From: Empedobacter brevis NBRC 14943 = ATCC 43319
GTDB taxonomy: Bacteria > Bacteroidota > Bacteroidia > Flavobacteriales > Weeksellaceae
Direction: 5' to 3'
NCBI RefSeq assembly: GCF_000382425.1
Contig: NZ_KB908306.1
Span: 19,603-83,602, forward strand
DNA: 64,000 bases
The notes under the pieces: generated by a model
Told to the model about the DNA's origin: nothing
What the model saw: the letters and a program-made list of their open reading frames with translations, nothing else
The model's database searches: none
Position numbers and translations under genes: made by a program
Shown: positions 28,178 to 36,024 of the stretch, piece after piece
Layout of the letters: each line of letters opens with the position of its first letter
How positions within the stretch are numbered: position 1 is the stretch's first letter

Positions 28178-28996
28178 TCAGGCGACTTTTATGGGTTGGG
28201 TACGGAAACCTTTCAGATTGTGAAAAAATCCTCTGTATTGGGTCATTCCATTGCGGAATAAGTTCCATAATAGTGAACAACCCATCTGTGTAATAGAAGA
28301 ATTGATAAATAAATCCTGTTTTTCCAATGCTTCGGCAAGTGAACAACTTGGGCTATTGTCCAGCTCTTCGGATTGCTTCAGCAAATCCCCAAATTCTTCG
28401 GTAACAAATGGCAGGCTTGCCACCGTTTCGTACTTTTCGGAATTGGGTTGTTTGATAGTTCCTATTGTAGATAGTAGCACTTGCCCTGTGTGTTGACTGT
28501 TTCCGTAATCGAGCCAATATTTGGGTTCATCCCTGTTGTGTAGGTGTTTGCCCATCGCTATAAGCATTTCGGCAATGTCAAACCGCGCCTGTACACTGTC
28601 CACACAGGTAATATAAATGGTTGCTTTTGCGTTTTCGGGAAGTTCTCCCAACGCATTGCGTCCAAACTTTTGGGTTTCGGCTTTCCAGTTTGTTCCCATA
28701 AAACGGTTGACACGGTTTATCAAGGCAACGGATTTGTACAAGCCTATTTCACTTGGAGCAAATCGCTGTCTGCCCAAATTGGCGGTAGTAATAACATCAT
28801 CGTCCCACAAACGAACCTGCAAGCCTGCGTGTCCCAATTCAATTAAGCTGTGGTTCATTTCCATTAAAGCTGTCAAAACCTTTGAGCCTGTGCCACCAGC
28901 ACCGATAAGGTTTACCGTAATCGGGTTGGTCGGACTAATCAGGTAATTGTCCGTAAAATGGACTTTTGCTTTTTCTGTATTCATTGTTTCCATCAC
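28178..28996 (-). CDS. PRTRC system ThiF family protein
   Basis: A 272-residue E1/ThiF-fold protein. VNLIGAGGTGSKVLTALMEM near residue 30 is the nucleotide-binding loop, LWDDDVITTANLGRQRF is the family acidic and Arg motif, and ITCVDSVQARFDIAE follows. The adenylation Cys pairs of canonical E1 enzymes are not evident. It is the last gene of the PRTRC set (E, C, large protein, B, ThiF) and overlaps the B gene by 4 nt. PRTRC modules occur on plasmids and integrative elements; their activity is unknown. Confidence 0.88.
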   Translation of the reverse strand: MMETMNTEKAKVHFTDNYLISPTNPITVNLIGAGGTGSKVLTALMEMNHSLIELGHAGLQVRLWDDDVITTANLGRQRFAPSEIGLYKSVALINRVNRFMGTNWKAETQKFGRNALGELPENAKATIYITCVDSVQARFDIAEMLIAMGKHLHNRDEPKYWLDYGNSQHTGQVLLSTIGTIKQPNSEKYETVASLPFVTEEFGDLLKQSEELDNSPSCSLAEALEKQDLFINSSITQMGCSLLWNLFRNGMTQYRGFFHNLKGFRTQPIKVA

Positions 28997-29706
28997 AATA
29001 GATTTTTAAGGGTTTTGTTATTCGGTTTTAACACTTCCTTTGGAAAGGCTTCATCTGTCTGTATCAGCTTTTTCCAAAGGGTTACACAATTGCCTTTTAT
29101 CGGATTATGATTTCCCAACAAATGACTGAAATAGCTGTTAAAAAAATAGGTTTCCCATGCTTGTGTAAATTCTTCCACCGAAGCGGAATTTTTGATGTTT
29201 ACATCTACCGTTCCCATACAGACCTTGCCGTCTTCGTACATATTGAAAAAAGGAGCATGATACAATTCGCTGTTTTCGGTCGGTCGCCTGTCAGTTGTCA
29301 TAGCAAATACGCTCAAACTATTCTTAGTTGCTTTCCAAAGCATGGGCGGTACTTGTGCTTTTCCGTTGGGAATTTGCAGACTATCCACAAAATACAATTG
29401 TCTTTGCTGTGCTGTTGTGTACCATATCACGGTACCGTTGCCCGAATTGATATGCAGAATGCTGATCGGTAAAATACCGTTAGGTTGTAAAAATGCCCTG
29501 TCCGCTGTATGTAACGACTTCGCCAATGCATTGGCTTCCTGTACAGTCAACGGGTGGGCATTTACAGGGTTTCCGTTAGTATCCATATCAAAATGCTCCA
29601 CGTACATATTAGTTGTATTCTCGTCTTTATTTTGGTAAAAAACCAAAGCGGATACTGGATGGTACAATACGCCAAAATCTTTAGTTATGTTCTTTACATT
29701 GCTCAT
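28993..29706 (-). CDS. PRTRC system protein B
   Basis: A 237-residue protein in the second-to-last place of the PRTRC set. LHINSGNGTVIWYTTAQQRQLYFV and VPPMLWKATKNSLSVFAM followed by APFFNMYEDGKVCMGTVDV fit the PRTRC B family. It overlaps both neighbours by 4 nt, so the module is translationally coupled. No known reaction. Confidence 0.85.
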   Translation of the reverse strand: MSNVKNITKDFGVLYHPVSALVFYQNKDENTTNMYVEHFDMDTNGNPVNAHPLTVQEANALAKSLHTADRAFLQPNGILPISILHINSGNGTVIWYTTAQQRQLYFVDSLQIPNGKAQVPPMLWKATKNSLSVFAMTTDRRPTENSELYHAPFFNMYEDGKVCMGTVDVNIKNSASVEEFTQAWETYFFNSYFSHLLGNHNPIKGNCVTLWKKLIQTDEAFPKEVLKPNNKTLKNLL

Positions 29707-30875
29707 TTTAATTCTTCTTTAAATTCATATAGTAAACTGCATAATTCGTCTAACAAGACAAATAACCGTTTTTCAAAATCAAAATCGTTGCCTGCTATCC
29801 TGCTTCCATCAATGGCTTTATAAATGGTAGGTTCATCTATTGCTCCGCACTCGTTAAACTCGTTGTTAATACAGTCTTTCATGCTGTCGTATAGCCACCC
29901 TTCGGTATCTGCACAAAAAGAGATGTATTTTTCCATACGGATAGTTTCGCTGTCGTACAAGTCATTATAAGGATCTGTTTCACGGATTGGCTCATTTCTG
30001 AAAATACGCGCTGTCGGATATTCCGTATAAAGGGCAAAAGCATTACAGGCTATACGCCAACATTCGTGGTCAAACGTATCACGAGGTTTAAATTGGCGCA
30101 GACGTTGTTCAAAGATTTTTAAATTGACAGGATTGCTAATCTTTCGTAACATCTTGTCACCAACTTGCTCCGATTTTCTTAACTCGCTTTTGCAGTTCTC
30201 CGTGTCCTCGTCATCTTCCTGCTCTATCCAATCATTGTGCGTTTCATAGTGCCAATACAGATAACTTTCTTCCTGTCTGTAATAAGGTATATCAGCTATA
30301 CGGTACAGGTAGCTGAAAACCGATAGCAATAAGTGTGCATTCTTTTTTTTCTTTGGATATGCAAGCATTTGAAAAAGAGGAATAACAGGAATGTAATACA
30401 GCGTGGCATATGTATCGTAGACTTCCTTTTTCGCCAAAAATGTTTTTCTTCTGCTTTTTGCCAAATACAGATTATCCCAATTCTTCACTGTACGTTTTAG
30501 TTTTGTTTGCATATTACACATTGCTAAAGCTACATTATAGGGATAATTAAATGCCTGTGTACACATTGGCTCAATGCTATAACTTTTGGCAACTTTGAAA
30601 AGGGACGTATAAAAATCTCTCTCCATTTTTGTGGATTGCTGACAAGCCTGTACAGATTGCTCTATTTTCAGTTTAGGCAGAAAGGTACACTTTAGAAAAC
30701 CATCGGTAACATGGCTATCGGTACGGATTTCTGCTTGTCTTTCTGCACTTCGTTTGTATCTTTTGGCTTTTGCATCCAATTTGCGAACTCGTTTAACTGG
30801 CGGTGTAGCTGTTGTTGTCGTGGCTGTTCGGGCAATCTGATAATCCCCGATATGATGTTGCGTTGCATAGTTCAT
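29703..30875 (-). CDS. Large PRTRC-locus protein (position of PRTRC F)
   Basis: A 390-residue cytoplasmic protein between the C and B genes, where other PRTRC modules carry their F-type protein; I cannot confirm the family from sequence alone. It has a basic, low-complexity N-terminus (TATTTTATPPVKRVRKLDAKAKRYKRS), a helical middle rich in Tyr and Trp, and an acidic stretch (EQEDDEDTENCKSEL). It overlaps the B gene by 4 nt and starts 17 nt after the C gene stop. No catalytic motif is seen. Confidence 0.7.
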   Translation of the reverse strand: MNYATQHHIGDYQIARTATTTTATPPVKRVRKLDAKAKRYKRSAERQAEIRTDSHVTDGFLKCTFLPKLKIEQSVQACQQSTKMERDFYTSLFKVAKSYSIEPMCTQAFNYPYNVALAMCNMQTKLKRTVKNWDNLYLAKSRRKTFLAKKEVYDTYATLYYIPVIPLFQMLAYPKKKKNAHLLLSVFSYLYRIADIPYYRQEESYLYWHYETHNDWIEQEDDEDTENCKSELRKSEQVGDKMLRKISNPVNLKIFEQRLRQFKPRDTFDHECWRIACNAFALYTEYPTARIFRNEPIRETDPYNDLYDSETIRMEKYISFCADTEGWLYDSMKDCINNEFNECGAIDEPTIYKAIDGSRIAGNDFDFEKRLFVLLDELCSLLYEFKEELK

Positions 30876-30892
30876 CGTTTTACAATTTTGAT

Positions 30893-31111
30893 TTATCCTT
30901 TTGTTCCCATCACACTTTCAAATTGATACTGTACTGTATCGTCTTTGATTTGTGGTGCAGAAATTTTTGCCGTTGTGAGTATCGGGTACATATTGGCGTA
31001 GAAATTCAGTACGGCTTCCACACTCCAACGTGGTTCGGGGTCGGTCAGTCTAATGTCCTGTCCTTTATCTTTGAGTATAAATACTCTCTCTAATTGCGTT
31101 GCTAATAACAT
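30893..31111 (-). CDS. PRTRC system protein C
   Basis: A 72-residue protein with the family pattern: ATQLERVFILKDKGQDIRLTDPEP, then SVEAVLNFYANMYPILTTAKI, ending in GTKG. It has the size of a ubiquitin-like small protein and, given the ThiF partner, has been discussed as a possible conjugation-type substrate. The terminal Gly supports that idea but does not prove it. It lies between E and the large protein in the same operon. Confidence 0.85.
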   Translation of the reverse strand: MLLATQLERVFILKDKGQDIRLTDPEPRWSVEAVLNFYANMYPILTTAKISAPQIKDDTVQYQFESVMGTKG

Positions 31112-31129
31112 ACTATTCTGATTTGGCTG

Positions 31130-31759
31130 TTAATACTCTTGTTCATTCTCGTAATACACATCCTCGTCTTCGCTTTCGGGGTACTGGGGATAAAGTGCTT
31201 CTTTATTCGGTTCGGATGGATTTGGCGTTGTTTCATGTTCCATTGTACCGAATAGGTTGGGTTCAAATTTTGCGGAAAGTGCTGACCTGCGTTTTCGCAA
31301 TATTTCCGCATGTTCGGGATAATAGGCAGGTTCAGGTACAGCCGACCAAGCTTTTCTATATTCTCCTGATTTTTCGAGTTCGTCCGCTTTTTTCATGGCT
31401 TCCGCAAATTTTTTGTCTTTGGTTTCCTGATCCTTTTTCTGCTTATCGGTTTTACCCTTTTCCATTGCAGAATGCTTTTTGGTTTCTTCGACTTGTTTCA
31501 GAAATTTTTCCATATCCACCATTACACCCGAAACGGTTTTGATAGGTGCTTTTATCTGCTCAAAAAATCCCTCGTCAAATTCCTGTGGTGTGGCGTTAAA
31601 TGTCAATGGTGGAATACCGTTTTTTGCCTTATCTCCACATTGCTCATTGTTGAGCAATACCGATACGATTAGATTATTTTCTGCTCCTTTGGAAATGTTT
31701 AGTCGCAATACTCCCGTAAAATCCAACTGTGCTATCTGATTAAAAAAATTAGTGTTCAT
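31130..31759 (-). CDS. PRTRC system protein E
   Basis: A 209-residue protein. The conserved N-terminal domain (FFNQIAQLDFTGVLRLNISKG... NLIVSVLLNNEQCGDKAKNGIPPLTFNATPQEFDEGF) is followed by a lysine-rich helix (about residues 85-130) and an acidic Pro-rich tail ending in Glu/Tyr residues. It heads the PRTRC set, 18 nt upstream of C. No enzymatic motif. Confidence 0.85.
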   Translation of the reverse strand: MNTNFFNQIAQLDFTGVLRLNISKGAENNLIVSVLLNNEQCGDKAKNGIPPLTFNATPQEFDEGFFEQIKAPIKTVSGVMVDMEKFLKQVEETKKHSAMEKGKTDKQKKDQETKDKKFAEAMKKADELEKSGEYRKAWSAVPEPAYYPEHAEILRKRRSALSAKFEPNLFGTMEHETTPNPSEPNKEALYPQYPESEDEDVYYENEQEY

Positions 31760-31779
31760 TGTTCTGAAATTTTAATGAG

Positions 31780-31965
31780 TTATTCTTGTTCTTTAATTGC
31801 TGTCAGTTTCTCGTACATATCCGTCCAATAAGCATTCTGTCTTTTGTCGAACTCCGAAAAACTTTTGTTCTCATGGCTATATCCTGTATTGCGTTTGGCA
31901 ATTTTGATTGCTTCTTTTAGGTCAATTACTTCGATTGGGCAACCGTTTAAATCCATTATTTTCAT
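31780..31965 (-). CDS. Small element-associated protein (61 aa)
   Basis: The protein begins MKIMDLNGCPIEVIDLKEAIKIAK and has a predicted alpha/beta start with a charged helical C-terminus (FDKRQNAYWTDMYEKLTAI). It is in line with the PRTRC operon, 20 nt upstream of E, and in a run of short genes of similar composition. Unrecognised. Confidence 0.6.
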   Translation of the reverse strand: MKIMDLNGCPIEVIDLKEAIKIAKRNTGYSHENKSFSEFDKRQNAYWTDMYEKLTAIKEQE

Positions 31966-31976
31966 AGCTATCTGTG

Positions 31977-32183
31977 TTAAAATGGTAATTTCTCAGCGGT
32001 GTAAACACCATTTTCATAATAGCCTATAAGCCGTTCCCAATTCCGTATGAAACTATTCGTGTCTACATAGTATAATTTAGTTCGGTTACAATAGATGATG
32101 TGAATAGCTTCATCTTTGTATTGTGTTTCAAGGCTCTTGCCTTTAGCCAGACTTTTCGCTTCCTCTATTGTTTTTGCTTTCAT
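31977..32183 (-). CDS. Small element-associated protein (68 aa)
   Basis: Lysine- and tyrosine-rich: TIEEAKSLAKGKSLETQYKD, then YCNRTKLYYVDTNSFIRNWERLIGYYENG. It resembles short accessory proteins of Bacteroidota conjugative elements. Spacing to the next gene (11 nt) supports operon membership. Function unknown. Confidence 0.6.
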   Translation of the reverse strand: MKAKTIEEAKSLAKGKSLETQYKDEAIHIIYCNRTKLYYVDTNSFIRNWERLIGYYENGVYTAEKLPF

Positions 32184-32233
32184 ATCAGTTGTTTTTATAG
32201 TAGGCTACCACCATTTAAGGCGATAGCCCTTGA

Positions 32234-32524
32234 TTAAATATTTAGTATCTTTTCGGCAATTAATTTTGATTTGCAGAAATCCTCACGATACAGATGTTTA
32301 TACTTTTCGATTAAATATTCCTCTGCCAAAAGTTCATTGTAATAAGGTCTTAGAATGTCTTGTGCATATTCTCGGTAAAGCTCAAACTTGGTCATTTCAA
32401 AGTCTTTAAAATATTTCTTCGCCAACTTAATCCCGAAATTGCATCTTTTGATTGCCACTCTTATTCTCATGTGTTCTAATAAGCTATCTTGCATGTGTTC
32501 GCTTAATACTGTTGTCTTTTTCAT
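32234..32524 (-). CDS. Small helical element-associated protein (96 aa)
   Basis: Almost entirely helical and charged (IRVAIKRCNFGIKLAKKYFKDFEMTKF, AEEYLIEKYKHLYREDFCKSKLIAEKIL). Same direction and similar composition as its neighbours between SSB and PRTRC E. Unrecognised. Confidence 0.6.
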   Translation of the reverse strand: MKKTTVLSEHMQDSLLEHMRIRVAIKRCNFGIKLAKKYFKDFEMTKFELYREYAQDILRPYYNELLAEEYLIEKYKHLYREDFCKSKLIAEKILNI

Positions 32525-32577
32525 TTCGTAATGATTTATTTTTGATGGCTACCACCGATTAAGACGGTAACCTGTGA

Positions 32578-32793
32578 TTAATTAGATTCACTTATATAAG
32601 TTCCACTCGTTTTGAAAGGATTTGTTCCCTCTGTCATTCGGATTTCCGACTTGAATATCTTGGAAATTCTTCTTGCATAGCGTATTGCAGTGGTTCTATC
32701 ACAATAAGTTTTATAATAGACTGGTGTATTCTCCCATTCCCTTGTATCTTTTCGGCTCTTGACTTGAAAATTAAATTGTGCTTGTGTTTCCAT
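32578..32793 (-). CDS. Small element-associated protein (71 aa)
   Basis: The sequence runs METQAQFNFQVKSRKDTREWENTPVYYKTY then DRTTAIRYARRISKIFKSEIRMTEG. This looks like a compact alpha/beta fold with a basic helix that could bind nucleic acid. It is the first small gene after SSB. An overlapping frame (32634-32819) is a shadow. Function unknown. Confidence 0.6.
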   Translation of the reverse strand: METQAQFNFQVKSRKDTREWENTPVYYKTYCDRTTAIRYARRISKIFKSEIRMTEGTNPFKTSGTYISESN

Positions 32794-32844
32794 AATTTTA
32801 TTATAAAAGGCTTCTTCAAAGGAAAACAGCCTTTGGATTAAAGT

Positions 32845-33243
32845 TTAAAATGGTAAATCGTCTTCGGTTTCTTGTTCTGCTATGCTGTTATTCCCACCAT
32901 GTGCAGTAACCTTTATAGTTTCGGTTCTTTTATGACTGCTTCCATGCAGTTTGATTTTTGACGTATGGAAGTTCAATCCTGATTTAAGTTCGCCAGATTG
33001 GTCTATCCAAGCATTACTGCTTATTCTTCCCGATAATTCTACCAAAGTACCTTTGGTAAGAAACTCAGCTATTTTTGAATTTATCCAATAAGAGCAATTA
33101 TAATAAGTGGTTAACTCTTTTCGTCCACCTTGCCTGTCTTTGTAGCTTTCATTAATAGCTACTGAAAAATTTACGACTTGTTTGTCGTTTGCAATTGTTC
33201 TGATTTCTGCATCTCTTGTAATTCTGCCAATAATTGTACTCAT
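32845..33243 (-). CDS. ssb: Single-stranded DNA-binding protein
   Basis: A 132-residue OB-fold SSB; the ATG at 33243 gives MSTIIGRITRDAEIRT, the usual start, although the frame extends 9 codons upstream. VVNFSVAINESYKDRQGG, YYNCSYWINSKIAEFLTKGTLVELSGRISSNAWI and the terminal EDDLPF tip are diagnostic. As an element-borne copy it probably protects single-stranded DNA during replication or transfer and heads the operon that runs into the PRTRC genes. Confidence 0.92.
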   Translation of the reverse strand: MSTIIGRITRDAEIRTIANDKQVVNFSVAINESYKDRQGGRKELTTYYNCSYWINSKIAEFLTKGTLVELSGRISSNAWIDQSGELKSGLNFHTSKIKLHGSSHKRTETIKVTAHGGNNSIAEQETEDDLPF

Positions 33244-33538
33244 ACTCTTTTGTTTAAAATGGTTAGTCATTTATTTTGTTATCTAATTTTCGAGTGAATT
33301 GATTCGGTTTCGAGGACACTCGGCTTTTCTTTTTTAATTTTTCTCTTAATGAGAAAAACAATATTTTTTGTTGTTTTTACTTTTATTTTTTCATTGATGT
33401 CAAAGAACGTTTGTAATAGAATTGATTCGTATAACTGAGGTTCAGGCTTTTTTCTTTGCCGATGACCATAGGAAAGTATCAGGCATACAAAACCCGATTC
33501 GATTCCGTTTAGAAAAAACAGAATTCCGAATCGGGCTT

Positions 33539-33632
33539 GAAATCTTTTTGTCCGAAGGATTTAGGAGTGTCCGAAAAAATTATTGGAACAAAGTGGAGAG
33601 AATTTTTTTAGAAACCCAAAAAGATTTTTTTG
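33539..33632. repeat. 95-bp direct repeat, copy B
   Basis: Matches copy A (27209-27303), including TTAGGAGTGT and AAATTATTGGAACAAAGT and the GAAACCCAAAAAGATTTTT end. It is preceded by an inverted repeat (CCCGATTCG...CGAATCGGG) absent from copy A. Confidence 0.85.
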
Positions 33633-33812
33633 AGTGAATGAGGCTGTCCTACATTTGCAACAGTAAAAAAACAAAACCGTAGTTGGAAAGCAATTTCCAG
33701 AAGTTTTTCATTCAGAAAAAATAAAAGTAATTTCATTGAAAAAAACGGAATTTATCAAGACGTTTTTGGAAAGTTTAATGGATATTGATTACATCCATAT
33801 TTTGTTAAAATG

Positions 33813-33852
33813 AACATAGCAGAAAGATTTAAAATAATCGATCTGCTATGTT
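33813..33852 (-). terminator. Hairpin downstream of the TetR gene
   Basis: AACATAGCAGA and TCTGCTATGTT form a perfect 11-bp stem with an 18-nt loop, 43 nt after the TetR stop. The T tract on the minus strand is weak, so terminator function is tentative. Confidence 0.45.
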
Positions 33853-33894
33853 GCTATTTATTAGAAAATGGTTGACTATTATTACAGCATAAAA

Positions 33895-34602
33895 TTATTT
33901 GAGCGTTTTCTGTGTTTTGGCTTTTTCAAAAGACTCGTATATAATCCCTTTTATCGCTTTCTCTATTTCTAAAAGACCTTTATCTTCATTAATGTCGATT
34001 CCACACACCTTACTACCATTCGATTTTGAGTGGATTGACAGATAATAAATTCCTCCAATTAACAATGCCAATCTCGCTCTTATATTTACATCGGTATGTT
34101 CAAAATAATGATCGATTAAACTCAATAATTGCTCTCCCGTTTCTTCTCTTTTATCCGCAAGAACTCGTAACATTTTCTTGTTTTCTCCAAGTTCCCAATG
34201 AATAATTTTTTGCCAAATTTTATCTTTTAAAATGATTTCAAGCTGAGCTTGCAATACATCATTTGTTTCACTTGCACCGGCGTTTTCTGCATTTGAAAAT
34301 ATTCTTTGCATCATTGGTTTAGCTCCTGATTTCCAAAAATCTTTTTGCATTATATATTCTTCAACCAGGTTATCTACTCCTCCAAAATATGTCCAAACCA
34401 ATTGCTTATTCACTCCTGCTGCAAGGGCTATATTAGGTGCTGTAAGTCCGGCATATCCTTTTTTTTGAATCACCTTTCCAACAGAAGCAACCATTCGTGC
34501 CATTGTTCTTTCTTTATCTCTTAAAGGGCCTTGTGATGGCTTTCTGGGTTTTCTCTTGGGTTTGCCTGAATCACTTGAATTAATAGTATTGTCTTGAACC
34601 AT
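33895..34602 (-). CDS. TetR family transcriptional regulator (RiPP locus)
   Basis: A 235-residue regulator. After a basic, disordered start (KPKRKPRKPSQGPLRDKERT) comes a TetR HTH at about residues 38-80 (VIQKKGYAGLTAPNIALAAGVNKQLVWTYFGG) and a helical ligand-binding domain. It is a close paralog of the regulator at 62699-63397, with the same GGVDNL/EYI/KDFW, IIHWELGE and GIDINE segments. It follows the oxoamine synthase by 32 nt, so it may sense that enzyme's product. Confidence 0.88.
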   Translation of the reverse strand: MVQDNTINSSDSGKPKRKPRKPSQGPLRDKERTMARMVASVGKVIQKKGYAGLTAPNIALAAGVNKQLVWTYFGGVDNLVEEYIMQKDFWKSGAKPMMQRIFSNAENAGASETNDVLQAQLEIILKDKIWQKIIHWELGENKKMLRVLADKREETGEQLLSLIDHYFEHTDVNIRARLALLIGGIYYLSIHSKSNGSKVCGIDINEDKGLLEIEKAIKGIIYESFEKAKTQKTLK

Positions 34603-34634
34603 TTTATTATTTGTTTCGAATATTCTACATATAC

Positions 34635-35891
34635 TTACGCAAGTTCTAACTTTTTGCTAATATAATCAAATACATTTAAGGCTTTGTCTAATTGGTCTTT
34701 TGTATGGGTTGCCATCAGGCTCATCCGAATTCGGGAATCTTTAAGACTTACCGCAGGATACATAATAGGATTTGTGTAGATACCATTTTCAAGTAAAAGT
34801 TTTGCCGTTTCAGAATTTTTATACGTATCTCCAATTTTTACAGGAATAATAGCCGATTCTGTCGCTCCAATAGTTAAACCAATGTTTTGTAATCCTTGTT
34901 TAAAGTAGTTAATGTTATCCCATAATTGTTTTTGCCAATGCGGTTCTTCATCTATAAGATCAATCGCTTTAGCGACTCCTAAAACTGTAGCGGGCGCAGA
35001 TGCGGAAAAAGCGTATTGTCTTGATTGATATTTTAAATAGGTAACAATGCTTGGATCTGCAACCAAATAACCTCCTACATTTCCGAATGTTTTACTAAAA
35101 GTCCCGGTTATAATATCCACTTTATCCAATACATTGAAAAGCTCCATCGCTCCACGACCTGTTTTTCCAAGTACGCCAATTCCATGTGCGTCATCAACTA
35201 GAATTAACCCTCCATAGTGATGTGTTATCTCAATGATTTCTTTTAATTTAGCAATATCTCCGTCTTGTGAATAAACTCCATCAATAATAACTATTTTTGT
35301 TTGATATTCATCTTGAGATCTTGATAAAATACGCTCCAAAGATTCGGTATCATTATGGAGGAAACGTTTTGAGTTTGTCCCTGTAAGGCCTTCATATATG
35401 CTGGCATGAACTGCCATATCTACAATCGCAATATCTTGTTTTTTTAATAAACCAAGTAAAGAAGCACTGTTTGCTGTATAACCTGTAGTATAAATAATGG
35501 TTGAACCTTCAGGTTTTTTGAAAAATTTCGAAATTTTATCTTCAACTTGTTTATGGTAATCAAAATAGCCGCCGATTAATGGAGAAGCCCCGGCACCGGT
35601 TCCAAATTGATCAATCGCCGACTTAACAACTTCTTTAATTTTTGGATGTTGAGTAAAGCCTAAATAGTCATTACAAACAAAACTGATATACGAACCGTTT
35701 TTGATATGTTTCGTTTCGGCAAGTTCTACTTCCGAATTACAACCTGAATCAGCTTTTAAAAGATAATTCAGAAATCCATTATTATCTAAATAGTCAAGAT
35801 AGCCTTGAAAGGCTTCTGCTCTTTGAAAAATATTCATTCCTTGAATGTCTTCAAAATCTTTTGTACTTGTTTTTGTGTAATCGAATTTCAT
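34635..35891 (-). CDS. Alpha-oxoamine synthase family PLP enzyme
   Basis: A 418-residue class I/II-fold aminotransferase-like enzyme of the KBL/BioF/serine palmitoyltransferase/CqsA group, which condenses an amino acid with an acyl-CoA. Evidence: VCNDYLGFTQHPKI, FGTGAGASPLIGGYFDYHKQVEDKI, IYTTGYTANSA, LVDDAHGIGVLGKTGRGA, and the PLP lysine in TGTFSKTFGNVGGY. There are no biotin or sphingolipid genes nearby. It is transcribed with a TetR gene, downstream of the exporter of the RiPP cluster. It may make a lipid or a signal; the substrates cannot be read from the sequence. Confidence 0.85.
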   Translation of the reverse strand: MKFDYTKTSTKDFEDIQGMNIFQRAEAFQGYLDYLDNNGFLNYLLKADSGCNSEVELAETKHIKNGSYISFVCNDYLGFTQHPKIKEVVKSAIDQFGTGAGASPLIGGYFDYHKQVEDKISKFFKKPEGSTIIYTTGYTANSASLLGLLKKQDIAIVDMAVHASIYEGLTGTNSKRFLHNDTESLERILSRSQDEYQTKIVIIDGVYSQDGDIAKLKEIIEITHHYGGLILVDDAHGIGVLGKTGRGAMELFNVLDKVDIITGTFSKTFGNVGGYLVADPSIVTYLKYQSRQYAFSASAPATVLGVAKAIDLIDEEPHWQKQLWDNINYFKQGLQNIGLTIGATESAIIPVKIGDTYKNSETAKLLLENGIYTNPIMYPAVSLKDSRIRMSLMATHTKDQLDKALNVFDYISKKLELA

Positions 35892-36024
35892 AGTAGGTAA
35901 TTTTAAATTGTGTGTATACGCGATACCATAACTGATAGTGTTAAAATAGTTAAGTAGTTCGCTTAATATTTTGAGATTAAATATTAAAAAAGAATGAAAT
36001 TGAGGAGATGTAAATCAGGTGATA

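Larger units (their letters stand above)
33271..33894. other. Non-coding region at the right end of the accessory block
   Basis: It holds a weak REP-like copy (33457-33485), an inverted repeat CCCGATTCG/CGAATCGGG (33493-33536), the second 95-bp direct repeat (33539-33632) and a hairpin AACATAGCAGA/TCTGCTATGTT (33813-33852) that can end the TetR transcript. No gene is supported. Confidence 0.6.

Noticed and set aside
34635..35891. Calling the PLP enzyme BioF or serine palmitoyltransferase
   Set aside because: The family motifs are shared by all alpha-oxoamine synthases and no biotin or sphingolipid gene is nearby, so only the general family is given.
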